64,000 nucleotides of DNA from Nereocystis luetkeana (lineage: Eukaryota; Sar; Phaeophyceae; Laminariales; Laminariaceae), in NCBI GenBank assembly GCA_031213475.1, contig JARUPZ010000021.1:7881420-7945419 (forward strand), given 5' to 3'. A program made the position numbers and the translations under genes. The notes below the pieces were generated by a model. That model saw nothing but the letters and a program-made list of their open reading frames with translations. It was not told where the DNA came from and searched no databases. The stretch's first letter is position 1. Every line of letters starts with the position of its first letter. Shown piece after piece: positions 36,991 to 47,895 of this stretch.

Positions 36991-37765
36991 ATAGCAGGGG
37001 AGAGGGGGGGGGGGCGAAAGGGCGAAGGGGGGCGAGGTACGGCATGGGGCGGGGGAAGGCGGGCTGCCCAACAGACTGACGCCTGCGTATGGCCATCATC
37101 GTCACGATGCACCCCCTTCTTTGGGACCCAAGTAAATCGCATGGTGCCACCCGGGAAAAAAATCATGTCTGTATGCACTAGTGCCTGCCTTTCGTAGTAT
37201 CTGTGTTATCTCCCCCCCCCACGTAAATTGATTGGCGTCGGTTGACAACGATCCAGTAAAGATGCCGCTCACTACTTGAGCTAAACGACTAGGTGACGTT
37301 TTTTTTTTTGATTGGCGGTCGCCCACAGCTGGCTGTCTAGATACATTATTTGGGCAAGGTGAAGAACCTTCACTCCGCACAATACAAGTAGTGGGAACGC
37401 TCGTATCACGTAGTATGCATAGTACTCCTTTATATTATTGCTGTCTCTGGAAGTGGCTACACCGGAAATTTGAGATAACTCATCGAAGCTGCCATTCTTA
37501 TTTATGCAAGTCCGCCTACCAAGCGGTTTATAGTAGGATGCAGCTCATCATTCATCATCATGCGACTCGCAGGACACCCCACGGCGCCTCGCGCTTGGCG
37601 CAAGCAATGTCTTCCTTGATGGTGAAATCCGACACGCTCCGTCCCTGCGTTTTAGGGATGCGAGGGTCTATGGTCATACCACTACGGCCATGCATGAGAT
37701 AGATCGAGGAAACATCTCCTATCATCAAGTACCCCCCCCTCCCCGCCCCCTTTTGTCCCTTATTA
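36991..37765. other. Non-coding, G-rich start, nothing recognised
   Basis: There are poly-G runs near 37004-37014 and a poly-C run near 37211-37218. No gene or structured repeat is seen. Confidence 0.4.
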
Positions 37766-37769
37766 ATGT

Positions 37770-38225
37770 GGTCCCTCTTTTCCTTTTCGCTTTTCGCTGA
37801 TTTTCTTTTTTTTTTCCGGTTTGCCCCTCAGTTGTGTCTCTTTCGGTATCTACCTTTTAGCTTTTTGCTTTCTGCCTTTGATTTCTGCTTTGCTTCCTGG
37901 TCTTTTTGTTTTCTTTTTCCGTTTTTCGTGTTTTGTCTTTTTGTTTCTTTTTTGCTTCCCTGGAGTTCTTGGTAGTAGTGGTGTGAAGCATGCTTGTTTA
38001 TCGGTTTTTATCTCTGTTATTCACCCCTCGCATAGCTTGCGAGCCTGCAATCTATCTGCGAACATCTGCGCAATCTCTTCTGTGTTCCCTTCTTGTTTCT
38101 CGCAATCTTGCTTCAACGGAAACATTTGTTTTCCTCATGAATGTTGACTTTCTTCTTTCAAGTCACCGGCCTCCTCAAGGGTATCAAACCCCAGCTCGTG
38201 CACACCAACGAGTAGAGTACTACAG
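37770..38225 (-). repeat. T-rich retroposon relic with tRNA-like end (minus orientation)
   Basis: Read on the minus strand, a tRNA-like head (38225-38162, with a B-box-like GGGGTTTGATACCC) is followed by a body related to repeat R3 (TTTTTTGCTTCCCTGGAG, then GCATGCTTGTTTAT on the + strand) and an A-rich stretch. That order matches a tRNA-derived SINE. A second head-like copy lies at 39955-40010. Confidence 0.45.
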
Positions 38226-38757
38226 AAGAAGAATATGGTCTTCTTCACTCACTGTTTCAACCCTTCGAAGCCTCTGTCTTCCCAGTTCAAACAACTGCAC
38301 CCGTCATCAGCGCTATAACTGTCTTGCAATATCCACTCTACTCGAGCACGCCCACGATTCAATACCTGTCCACATACCTCAGAACACATACCTCAGATTT
38401 CGTCGGTTCAATCTGCCACTTTTCCCCCGTGTTTTTCCTTTTTTATAATTTCGAATTTTACTATTTTGATTTATATTTTCCGACGTCTACTATTATTAAT
38501 AATGTTAGTTTTTTTTTCGTCCTGTCTCTTCCTTCAGGGTCTATGTGGTCTTCTCGGTTTCTGCGGCTGCTCGCACAGCGTACCGCATGTATGTATCTGA
38601 TACGTACGTCCGCGGACCTCACTTTTTGTTTTTGTCTGAGGTGTAGGTGTGCCTCAGTTATCATGAGTGACAATTGTACTCTTTTGGCTTACTTATATTT
38701 TTGCTGGCATATCCTTGCACTACAGAGGTATCGCCAATGAGTTAATAATTTGATTCA
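38226..38757. other. Non-coding, T-rich, nothing recognised
   Basis: ORFs are Phe/Leu/Cys-rich by composition only. Confidence 0.4.
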
Positions 38758-38762
38758 AACAA

Positions 38763-38805
<43 letters not shown>

Positions 38806-38822
38806 ATAACAACAACTGCAAC
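38758..38822. repeat. (CAA)n microsatellite
   Basis: About 15 uninterrupted AAC units with short degenerate flanks. Confidence 0.85.
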
Positions 38823-38877
38823 AACAATTCGTATTCGGACGTGGTTTACCGACAGGTATTTGAAGGACCCGAAACGA

Positions 38878-38905
38878 GACTCGATTTTCCCACCAAAATC
38901 GAGTC
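38878..38905. other. Perfect 11-bp inverted repeat (hairpin)
   Basis: GACTCGATTTT and AAAATCGAGTC are separated by six bases. It could be a tiny palindromic repeat. No adjacent gene suggests a terminator. Confidence 0.6.
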
Positions 38906-39079
38906 GAATAAATTAGACTTTTGAAACAATTTATCGTACCGATTCAGACCAGCATCTATCATCATCTGCCAGTCTTGCGTGTGCAGAGTGTTCATCATTT
39001 AATAGTGCAGGGCAACATCAGAGCAATACGTGCGTGAGAGCACAGTAGCACTTATTTCAGCGGCCGGACGAGTTCAAAC

Positions 39080-39760
39080 TTAGCTATCTATCTGCGATCG
39101 CAAGCCAAACGCGTGGTGACAGGACGCACAAGCAGACAGATAGACATCATCGGCAAAGGCAAAACCCGCGGAAAGGTAAGGGCGCATTTTGAAGTCCCGC
39201 GACATCTGTCTCAAGCATATTGCATTCAGACAGTTGGAGTTGCGTGGTTGGTGTTGCCGAAATACGTCCTCGGCGGGGGGGGGTGGGGGGGGAGATGAGA
39301 GCGACAACAATATGGAGTGTTTCACCTATTGTTTTATGGAGGTTCCCATATGCTTTGGTGGCTATTATTGCAGGTACCCTGGTTTTTTTTTTGGGAATCA
39401 CGATTGGTTCCTGGGGCACGCCCGCCGTTGGCACTCACCCAATTGTTTGCCAGCGTTCATACTTCGCGGCGGATCAGTAGCAAGGGTTTGAACCTTTCGA
39501 CCGTCGGTGATGCCCGAGGTTTCGCTTGCTCCAAGCGTATTACGATCATTGTTGTTTGTTTTGCTGCTGCAGAAGCTCCAGTGACTTCTTTCTGGGCTCT
39601 TGCTCGTCCCATGGAATGAGGAGCTGCAGTGTCTTCGCGCTTGCGCTTGACCCGAATTATGCAACGTACGGTCAAGATAGGTTGATATGCTATCATGACC
39701 CTCTAGCGGTTGAAGATGTAGAACGTAGCAATACGGCTTCTTCTGCTATTACTAATGCGT
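39080..39760. other. ORF-rich stretch, unassigned
   Basis: Overlapping ORFs of 80-100 codons run on both strands, among them a hydrophobic + reading at 39220-39480 and a basic minus reading at 39457-39696. A G-rich run lies at 39275-39293. None carries a recognisable domain and I cannot choose a strand. Confidence 0.3.
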
Positions 39761-39954
39761 TGCTCTGAACGAACGCTGGCTGCTTCTGTGAGTTCTGCTG
39801 AGTCTCTGCTTGTGTGCTCTGCCATGGTTTATTATGCTTGATCATGTGTTTTTGTCTGTCTGTTTTTCGTTTCTGTCCATTTATGTTTGTGCCTTTACTC
39901 TTCATTGTAGCAATATAGCATGCACAGAAAGGTATATTTCAGCACGCCGACCTC

Positions 39955-40010
39955 CCACCGGATACCATACCCATGCTCTCGTCTATACCCGCGACTAGAG
40001 TACTAACTGG
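39955..40010 (-). repeat. tRNA-like SINE head relic
   Basis: The minus strand reads TAGTACTCTAGTCGCGGGTA and then GGGTATGGTATCC, aligning with the minus strand of 38162-38220 (TAGTACTCTACTCGTTGG, GGGGTTTGATACCC). Confidence 0.4.
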
Positions 40011-40289
40011 TCTTCTTCCTCGCAGTCGGGAACACAACCAGTCATAACCCTCCCACGCCAGGAACACATCGTACCTGATCTGCCTCGATTTGGAGACTTC
40101 TTCTACGTACGTATTGATATTTATAATTCATGCCTTTGAAGGTGGCATACGTACATGATCTCCTATACGCCCCGACACAAAACCGTCTCCTCAAAATGCG
40201 TGCATCAAAATTTAGAATGACCCTTAGTGTTTTTTTTATGTACTTAGCTGATCATCACTTGTACTTTCCATCTTAATTCACTAGTTTTA

Positions 40290-40510
40290 ATAGAAGGTTT
40301 TGCCCTCAGCGATGTTTCGGACGAGCCGTGGTCACGGGTGTCGTCCCTCCTTATCCCCGCTACATGCTTCCATGTTTAACTTGCGAAGGGTTCGTCACTC
40401 GGGCTGCTCGTCGGTATGCATCAAATGTTGCTTTTTATATTATTAATAATAATATATCTTACACTCCACGCTCTCGCGCTTTCCGCATAATATCATTTTT
40501 TTAGATAAAG
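40290..40510. repeat. Dispersed repeat R4, copy 1
   Basis: It aligns with 51480-51680: GTTTTGCCCTCAGC/GTTTTACCCTCAGC, GTGGTCACGGGTGT/GTGGTCAGGGGTGT, ACTCGG-CT, GCTCGTCG and CGCTCTCG-GC-TTCCGC. The other copy ends in a tRNA-like head on the minus strand; here that end is lost. Confidence 0.5.
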
Positions 40511-40539
40511 TTACCAGTTCGTACGCACAGTCAGTGTTG

Positions 40540-40680
40540 TGAACCGAAAGTGAAAAGTGGCTCGGTCGATTTTTCGGGGTTTCCCCAAAGGGTCGGTTGG
40601 TTTCGGTCTGTTGACACCCAACGAAGCCGAAACCGAAACCACAGATTTCTCGGTCGGTTTCTCATCAAATACAATTAAAC
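40540..40680. repeat. CCGAAA / TTTCGG-rich inverted-repeat patch
   Basis: It contains repeated GAACCGAAA, GGTTTCGGTCTG and GCCGAAACCGAAACC elements in both orientations. The same words flank the MITE at 41.38 kb, so both may belong to one older element family. Confidence 0.4.
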
Positions 40681-41383
40681 GTGGTCAGTGTTTCGAAGGG
40701 TTTGATGTGCATGACATTGTGTTGGCATAATGTGACACGTGATCATATGGAATAAAATGTCCCACCTGCAGACTACCTGCGTCTGCTGCGCCTGACGGTC
40801 AGACGGGCCCCGTGAGATGTCCTAATATTTTGCCCAACAATAATAGTTACAGTTTACCGTTGCAGTTAGTTGCTGCAATAAAAGCCTTCTTGTAGGATTG
40901 TGAAGACACAACTTGCAGCATACAGCTAACAACGCCATGAGTCATTAGGAAATCTACGTTGCTCTAGGGCGGGCTGTAAATATGAAGAAGCATCTTTGTA
41001 GGCTGAGGGTGACTGTCGCAGTTCGACCGCAGTGCCGAAAAACAAAGAAGCCAGCACTGCCTTCCGCCTTCGACACGATTTACCCCTCGTAGTCTCGCGG
41101 CGCACAGTGCCATGTTGTGCCCTGTTCGACAGCTGCTGCCTGCTTCCACTGCTGTGCTTCTGTGTGCCGTGCTGCTATACCAGGTACGTACTGTTATGCT
41201 GTTGTTGTTGCGAGATGTTGGCTGCGTGCTGGCTAGAGCATGGGTGCTGTCTGTGACACGAGTGGCGCTTTTATCCAAAATGTTCTAAAGGGTCTGCATA
41301 CATATATGAAGGCTTTGTTAGGGTAGACAAGGGAGAAAAGACCGAGTCGGTTTTCTGGTTCCGTTTTTTTTCCAACCGAAAAA

Positions 41384-41778
41384 AACAGACAAGTCAGAAA
41401 AATGGGAACGAAGCCTAAAATGAGAACCAAGCCGTATCTCCAGAACCATGTGGTGTATCAGAGAAACAAAATGATCCTGCGAAACCCCTTGGCCAGCACT
41501 GTGAGAGGAGCTCGTCAGAACGGCCATGCTCCATCTCGTGCCTTCGGGTGGGCGCAAAAAGCGATATACGCTGGCTCTATTGTGATTTCTCTAGATGCTG
41601 GCTACCGCGGCGATGCCGAGGGCTTCCAGCCTGAGCGACAGCTCATTCGAAGGCTGCTGTACAGCCCCACAGGACTGTCAACTTCTTTTCTTGGAGTTGT
41701 ACACAATTGGTTTGCTTTCTAAAAAAAACCGTCCGTTCCCATTTTTTGTTTCGTTCCCATTTTTCCGTTTTGTCTGTT
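41384..41778 (+). mobile_element. TIR element T1, copy 1 (about 395 bp)
   Basis: The ends AACAGACAAGTCAGAAAAAT and (inverted) AACAGACAAAACGGAAAAAT, each followed by GGGAACGAA, form TIRs of about 44 bp. A second, near-identical copy lies in opposite orientation at 45501-45909. The 106-codon ORF inside (MGTKPKMRTKPYLQNHVVYQ...) matches the other copy's ORF until a 4-bp difference shifts the frame, so it is unlikely to be a selected gene. No transposase. Confidence 0.8.
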
Positions 41779-41869
41779 AAAACCGACAACTAAAAGTCGG
41801 TTTTCGGTTGGAAAACCCGACAAAAAACAGACCGAAAAATATGAGTTTATATATTATATTATATAGAAC

Positions 41870-42530
41870 TACATACTTAAATCACAACCCCAGGGCGTGC
41901 TCGGTTGGTGCATCCCTGGCCTCTCAGAGCTCCCACTTCCAAACCGCCTCCTTGAATTACTTGCCGGACCTTTCCAGCAGTTCTTTGTTTTCTCGGCCCT
42001 TCCTTCCTTTTTCTTCTTTCGTTTCGTGTGCGTGTTCTCCGAGCACGGCATCGCGGGAGGACCCGGCACTGTCGCGCGTGCCAGCGGGTGCTGGCGGGTA
42101 GATGGGGGGTTGCAAGGAGCGCGGTCGCCGCTTTCGTGCCTGGGCATCGCGTGTGCCTCGAGACACGAGGGATGCATGAACGGGCTTTGTCTGGCTTCGA
42201 TTAATGATTGCTGATAGAGTATGTACGAGTTTAAAAAAGGCGTTCGGGACGGCAAGATAATATTTAAGCGGTGATTATTTTTGCGACCACGCTGAAGTTG
42301 AAAGAGGGGGGTGTGCAGTTTGAACACCAACGTTATCGAGCTGGCGAACGACGGCCACGGTGAGCACCGGGCTTCACGCGGGGCGGGCGACGGGGCTGAT
42401 TGTGGCAGAGAGTGATAAAAGCTTTACCCGGACCGAATCTGTAGCGAGGTGGTCGCGAGAGGGGCGAGCGGCGTACGAGGCTGAGAGAGAAGCTCTTCTG
42501 TGCGATTTTTTCTTTTCATTTTTTCGACTG
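41870..42530. other. Non-coding, nothing recognised
   Basis: A long minus ORF (41869-42330) and two + ORFs overlap it. All are low-complexity or composition-driven, with no domain. Confidence 0.35.
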
Positions 42531-42985
42531 GTGTGGTGGAAAGCGAGTTATAGAAGCCTTAAATTCGAGTAGCGTTTGTTACATAACATTTTTAGTCTAC
42601 ATTCCCTACAATGGCGTCGCAAGCAGGGCATGAGATTCTGAACAACGAGGCCCGTGGTTCGATCCTCGCCTTCATCCCCCGAAAAAAAGAAAAAAAAGGG
42701 GAATATCTCATATGTATTCAAGAACCTGTAAAACTCACTCACTTAGAAAACACCCAGGAAGGAACGATGAGAGCAATGCGATCATTGCATACTGGGTCCG
42801 GTGCCGAAAGGTCGGAGGTAAAACTTGGATACTCAAAGTCTCATCGGGGTTCCTGACTTACTCGCAAGGAAAGATAAGTCAGGTTTAGTGAAATAGAATG
42901 TATGTGGTGGAAAGCGAGCTTATAGAAGAAGCCTTAAATTCGAGTAGCGTTTGTTACGTAACATTTTTAGTCTGCATTCCCTACA
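42531..42985. repeat. Two-copy direct repeat, about 370-bp spacing
   Basis: 42531-42612 and 42900-42985 are near-identical (GTGGAAAGCGAG, AGCCTTAAATTCGAGTAGCG, TAACATTTTTAGTCT-CATTC). Confidence 0.7.
42605..42680 (+). repeat. tRNA-like SINE head
   Basis: An A-box-like TGGCGTCGCAAGCAGG is followed by a good B-box GTGGTTCGATCCTC. Stems pair poorly, so it is not a tRNA gene. It sits inside the two-copy direct repeat. Confidence 0.45.
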
Positions 42986-43379
42986 CCGGGTGTAAGGTGT
43001 TCCAATCAGGCAGAAACATATTACACGAGAGGGGACGGGGATTTTTTTTCCTTTCTGAGTTTTCGGTTTCATTTTTATTGTTTTCGCTGTTGTGCCGTGC
43101 TGTGCTTTCGCTTTCTTCGTACATACAGTAGTACAGACATAGAGCATATCGAAAGAAGAAAATAGGTACAGACAGTAGTACCCTACCTGGGGTGTATGCA
43201 CGTATATACGACATCCACGACGCGAAGCGTATAATATGTGGCATCCAAGCTGACGTCGGAGCTGTTTTTTCCTGAAGCATGGCGGCGGGACTCTTCTTGG
43301 CGTTATCAAGTCGCCGCTTTGCAATTACGATCCTTGAAAACACTAAACTCAATCAATCGTGGACCTCTGTTCGCTTCGC

Positions 43380-43590
43380 ATAATTTGATGTACTTTTTTC
43401 CTTCCTGAGCGAGCGTAGCGGGCGGGGAAGGCCGTCCGCGGAGCGAAGCGCCTTGTATATATATATATATATATATATAAATATATTAAAAAACTGCGCA
43501 CAGTGCGAAGTGCGAGTATGAACTCGGTGAGACTCGATCTCACGACTTTGATCCCGAGTAGGCATGCGGACCACTACAGAGCTATCAGGG
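43380..43590 (-). repeat. tRNA-derived SINE relic with (TA)n
   Basis: The minus strand has TAGCTCTGTAGTGGTC (A-box-like) and GTGAG-ATCGAGT-CTCAC, a perfect 5-bp T-arm stem with a 7-base loop. It aligns with the minus strand of 51690-51760. A TA microsatellite (43455-43480) lies within the body. Confidence 0.55.
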
Positions 43591-43594
43591 AAAC

Positions 43595-43780
43595 GTACTT
43601 GTTGTTGTTGCTGTTGTTCTCACCTTAACTCGCAATACAATGCAGTCCGTGGTCGCAGGACAGGCTCCAATAACTCTGGAGTGCAGTGGAAGAAATACCT
43701 CAAGTAAAACAGAGGCAAAAACAAAAAAACAAGCGTACGCACTCCACGACTGCGGACACCAGGGAAGCATAAAGGAGACT
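43595..43780 (+). repeat. Dispersed repeat R3, copy 2
   Basis: It shares CAATACAATGCAGTCCGTGG, GTCGCAGGACAGGCTCC and the A-rich 3' part with 36050-36300. Small indels are found in the body. Confidence 0.65.
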
Positions 43781-43979
43781 AAAACTATTAGGACCCAGCA
43801 CATCGACATTCGAAGGATGCTGGGAGACCACAGATCCCAGCGTATCCTTCCCGATTTTTATGTGCGCTTAAAAATAAGATTAACGCAGCATCTCAGTCAC
43901 GAAAAGGGGTGCTAGCCATGACGAGGTGAATCTGCTTTGCTTCTTCCTTATCGTCGTACATATCCCCTACCGGGGTGGG

Positions 43980-44240
43980 GTACAGTTGACGAACGCAGAA
44001 CGGAGACGGCAGACCGAGTAGCGAGGTGCCAGACCGACTATTAGTAGTAGTAGAGAGAACCGGGCTATGCTCTACCTTGGCCTGCCTGTTGTTCCCCTTG
44101 GTTCTGTGATAGTGGTGCTGTGTCTTCTGTTAGTTATTTCAAAGCGACTGCCACATCCCCCGCGGAGATGCACGACCGCTTTTGTTTTATTCCTTTCCCT
44201 TCTTCTCTGTTTCTCCTTGCTACATACATGTGATATCTAC
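43980..44240 (+). mobile_element. LINE tail fragment, copy c
   Basis: From 43988 the frame reads DERRTETADRVARCQTDY and then a stop, the same end as DESRKEMADRVARHQADY at 22540. A T/C-rich 3' UTR follows. It is a 5'-truncated copy of the 6.4-10.6 kb LINE family. Confidence 0.65.
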
Positions 44241-44264
44241 GAAGCACTTTCGAGTTGCTCCGAC

Positions 44265-44550
44265 CAGTGCACCAGACCAGCGCAGTCCCACCAGCCTAGG
44301 ATTCCCGAGACTGATTTGGAGCGGTCGTGGCCCACACTACACCAGCGCATTCCCACTAGGAAAGGATTCCCAGTAGTGATTTGGAGCGGAAGTGGCCCAC
44401 CACCCACCATTGTACCAACGCAGTATCACCCGCCGATCCCCTAGACCGAGTTGGAGCGGTAACGATGCATCGGTATATCAGCGCAGACCCACTAGCCTAG
44501 GATTCTATACAAAGGTTTGGAGCGGTAGCGACCCACCGGAATACTAGCGC
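44265..44550. repeat. Tandem repeat, about 75-bp unit, four copies
   Basis: Each unit has GATTTGGAGCGG/GTTGGAGCGG/GTTTGGAGCGG, then CCCAC, CCAGCGCA/CAACGCAG and CCTAGGATTC. The four GGAGCGG cores lie near 44317, 44382, 44451 and 44518. Confidence 0.65.
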
Positions 44551-44554
44551 ATTG

Positions 44555-44770
44555 GATTTTGTGTCCTTTTTTGGTGTGTGTGCGCTGTCCGTTGTTTGTG
44601 TGCCCTGTGTGGTGCGTGCCGTGTCCTGTTTTCTGGGTGCCCTCGGTGTCCAGTGTTTGCGCAGTGTGTGCTGTGTGTGTGCAGTGTGCTCTGTGTTCCG
44701 TATGCTCAGGGCATTTGGTTCCTGCTGGGTGTTTGCTTTGCGCTGCGTGTTGTGTGTGTCGTGCAGTCCC
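44555..44770. repeat. GT/GC-rich degenerate simple repeat
   Basis: GTGTGC, TGTGTG and GTGCTCTGTG-type words produce Cys/Val-rich ORFs in all + frames. I read these as simple sequence, not genes. Confidence 0.6.
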
Positions 44771-44819
44771 GCGCCTGCTTCGCCTTCAAGCACATAGAAC
44801 CTTCCTCCACAGATGGGTA

Positions 44820-45195
44820 TGCTCTAGAGTTGCACCCTGGCCTCAAGCTACTAGAGTTGCACCCTGGCTTCCAGCTATGGAGCCGGGTACCCGACCGGGT
44901 GGGGGGGGGTTGATCTGGAACCGGAACGGGGTACGCGGATCCCGGTAGTCACGGGTACTCTTGTTACCAAACAATATTTTCTCCTCTTTTAGAGTTTGAG
45001 CGGTGGCGGGCAAGACGGAAACGGGTACCCGGGTGCACAGGTTATCATACACCGTACCTGTATGCTCCCCTATATATATATGCGTTTTGAGCGGGGACAT
45101 CGTATGGCGGACACGGGTGCCCAGGTATCCGGGTACACCGGTTTTCGGGTTACCATACACGTGTTGCTCTCCTTTTAGTTTTGAGCGGCGGGGTG
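44820..45195. repeat. Tandem repeats (27-bp and about 90-bp units)
   Basis: CTAGAGTTGCACCCTGGC repeats at 44824 and 44851. Then TTTGAGCGG ... GACGG-ACGGGT-CCC-GGT ... CATACAC recurs near 44995, 45088 and 45180, with many GGGTACC/ACCCGG words. Confidence 0.55.
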
Positions 45196-45199
45196 GCGA

Positions 45200-45500
45200 G
45201 TGAGATGGAATGTGGAAAGGCATTGCATCATTTCGTCTCTCTCTCGATTAACCACGCCAAAGAAAGAAGGCAAAGACAAGTAGGTACAATAATAATAGGG
45301 GTATTCTCTGTGGGATCGAGTGGAGAGGTGGGAAGTGGGATTTATCATGGAATGTAATCCTTTGAATATAATAAGTGGTTGCATCCAAGATATCATGCGA
45401 TGAAAACCCGCACCCACCCAGAAACAACAATGCCAATAAGAAGTGCTGGGGAATCATTGTTCACTCATCATGCTGCCGCAACAAAAGCAACACTTAAGTA
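45200..45500. other. Non-coding, nothing recognised
   Basis: Short ORFs only. Confidence 0.4.
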
Positions 45501-45909
45501 TATAACAGACAAAAAATATCTGAAAAATGGGAACGAAACAAAAAATGAGAACGGACGTTTTTTTTAGAAAGCAAACCAAATGTGTGCAACTCCAAGAAAA
45601 AAAGTTGACAGTCCTGTGGGGCTGTACAGCAGCCTTCGAATGAGCTGTCGCTCAGGCTGGAAGTCCTCGGCATCGCCGCGGTAGCCAGCATCTATCTAGA
45701 GAAATCACAATAGAGCCAGTGTATATCGCTTTTTGCGCCCACCCGAAGGCACGAGATGGAGCATGACCGTTCTGACGAGCTCCTCTCACAGAGCTGGCCA
45801 AGGAGTTTCGCAAGATCATTTTGGTTATCTGATACACCACATGGTTCTGGAGATACGGCTTGGTTCTCATTTTAGGCTTCGTTCCCATTTTTCCGATTTG
45901 TCTGTTATA
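45501..45909 (-). mobile_element. TIR element T1, copy 2 (inverted)
   Basis: The ends TATAACAGACAAA and TTTGTCTGTTATA flank a body almost identical to 41384-41778 but in reverse orientation. It differs by scattered substitutions and a 4-bp GATA duplication. The 79-codon minus ORF (45652-45888) is the shared ORF cut short by that difference. Confidence 0.8.
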
Positions 45910-46340
45910 TTCCGATATTATATCAAAACAGACCTCCCTCTAAAAAATCCTAAATATAAGAACCCGGACCGATGCCCGTCCAATGAACTCATAAAATGCC
46001 CACAAACAACCCCGAGGAACAAAGCATGGTGTTCGAGCTCATTGTCGCAGTCACATCGGCCTCTCTGCGAGCATTGTCATCTCGAAAGATTGGCACTTAC
46101 TTCTTGTGGTTGGTCTTTCTCCTGGCTCATCATGGTAAATAAAGTAGAGCCGTTTATGCTGGTAGGGGTATGGCGTGTCTAGCGTGTTGCGCGAACGCAG
46201 ATGATAGGGTTATTATATATTCTCGGTCTGTAGGCTGCGAGGGCGAGAGGCGAGAGTCTATCCTGGCGAAGCTGCTGCAGCGTGTGTACGAGCCGGCCCA
46301 GGCAAGACTCCACAGCTCAAACATGTTGGCTAGACTATTA

Positions 46341-46446
46341 TTACGGGGGACCATAGTTAACAGGAGGACCTATGGTATACACAAAAACCTATATATTTAC
46401 CTTTTTTTACGAACATTATTTGGTGCTATTCACTATGGTCCCCCGA
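46341..46446. mobile_element. TA-flanked MITE, diverged copy 2
   Basis: The left end TTACGGGGGACCATAGTTAA and the inverted right end (CACTATGGTCCCCC) match the MITE at 15094-15199. The interior shares CCTATG-TATACA-AAA-ACCTATAT and the ATTTGGTGCT word. The right terminus is worn. Confidence 0.7.
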
Positions 46447-46449
46447 GAT

Positions 46450-47821
46450 AGATATCCGAGACGGTTTTTGCGAATCAGAACCTGAAATTTTGACGCGTGA
46501 TTTCGATTACAGTAGTAGTAGTAGTAGTATTAAAAACAAACAGGTATACGTTTTTGTTTACCAGGTAGGTATGTTTTTTTCTTGTGAGCTAGCCTGACAT
46601 TATTAGTAGAATTGTTTTTTTTTCTCTGTTGCGAAAAGTAAACAAAAAAACCAAAAACGTAGTGTATCACGGTGAATATATTTGTTATACTAGTAACAAT
46701 CACATGTCGAATTTTTTTTAGATAAAAATAAGAAAATCTTGGCTGGGATATCGGGATTTTGTGTCCCTCGTCGTAACTTCTTGACTTGGATTTTTTTGCG
46801 GATCATGAACACACTATTATTGTTGGATCTCTTGACAGACTACGAATCAATTAGGCGATGCAGATGGTAAGGATATCGATGGTTTCGCCATGCCTCATGG
46901 AATGCTCACGCCGAGCATCAGCGTCATCCTCTGTTTAAATTCTTCGCGGTTTCGTATAATAAGCTTTAGTACGGTATTATCTACTTGTGACCGTATTATT
47001 TATCCGATTTGGCTTTTATCGACAAACAACACGCGGATTTCAAACAGTAATGTGTCTGCACGTGCGCGGGAGGCGCAGGAACACGGTTGCCAAGTAAGTA
47101 TGAGGTCGAAATATTCGCGAATGACTGCAAAACTTCCGATGAAAATCTGTTTTGGGGCTGGGCCAGCCTGTATAATCCAACGTGTACCCCAGTCTTGGGG
47201 GCTCAGTATAGAACAACTGACGGGTAACCTGATACCCGGGGTAAACAATCCGTGATTACGCTAGGTAGGCCGTGCAGGTGCCGGTTCCGAAGGCTCCGGG
47301 CACCCACCACCTGGTACCCGGTTTTCAGTCAGGCGGGGTGCAACTCTACTAATGATAGTATGCTCGTGTATACCTGGTATACGATACAACTACATACTGC
47401 ATCTCGTTGGTCCCTTTTCTTGTACCCCGGGGATGATTAAACAGTACCCCTCGATCTTACATTTTACAATGCAAATGCTATCCCCGACCTGGTAGTTTAT
47501 AGTGAAAATTGGATGCAGCGCAACAATAACAGCATTGACGAGTAACTCGTTATTGACATTGTGAAACGACCTACTACTGCTGCTGCTGTAGTTTTTAGTG
47601 GTTCATCTACTCCTCCTGTGGATTCCTTCGACCGCCGCTGCTTGTACTTCGTTCGCTTGTGCTCGACATTGTCGCCGCCAATTCGGCGATGGCCACCTCG
47701 CTGGTGCTCTTATCTCTCGAAGCCTCTGAGGTGCCTTTTGGATTCAATCGAAGTTCTATGATGGTGGTACCTGTAGCGGAGAGGGACATCTAACGAGGCA
47801 TCTCCTCAATATTCCCCCTTC
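46450..47821. other. Non-coding upstream of the main gene
   Basis: It holds a (GTA)n run near 46510, TACCWGGTA copies at 46559 and 47371, and near-matches at 47309 and 47489. Several ORFs (46890-47255; 47561-47761 and its antisense 47607-47789) lack recognisable domains. Confidence 0.4.
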
Positions 47822-47843
47822 GCTCTACTCTCTCTCTCTCTCT

Positions 47844-47895
<52 letters not shown>

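Noticed and set aside
41402-41722. 106-codon ORF inside TIR element T1 as a gene
   Set aside because: The second copy has a 4-bp difference that shifts the frame, so the ORF is not conserved and is probably chance.
43497-43590. A functional tRNA gene on the minus strand
   Set aside because: The T-arm is good, but no acceptor stem can be paired and the anticodon arm is poor; it fits a SINE head better.
44552-44948. Cys/Val-rich ORFs in all three + frames
   Set aside because: They come from a GT/GC-rich simple sequence; open frames in every phase are expected there.
47561-47789. Overlapping + and - ORFs just upstream of the main gene
   Set aside because: Both strands are open to similar length, and neither shows a domain or splice link to the main gene.
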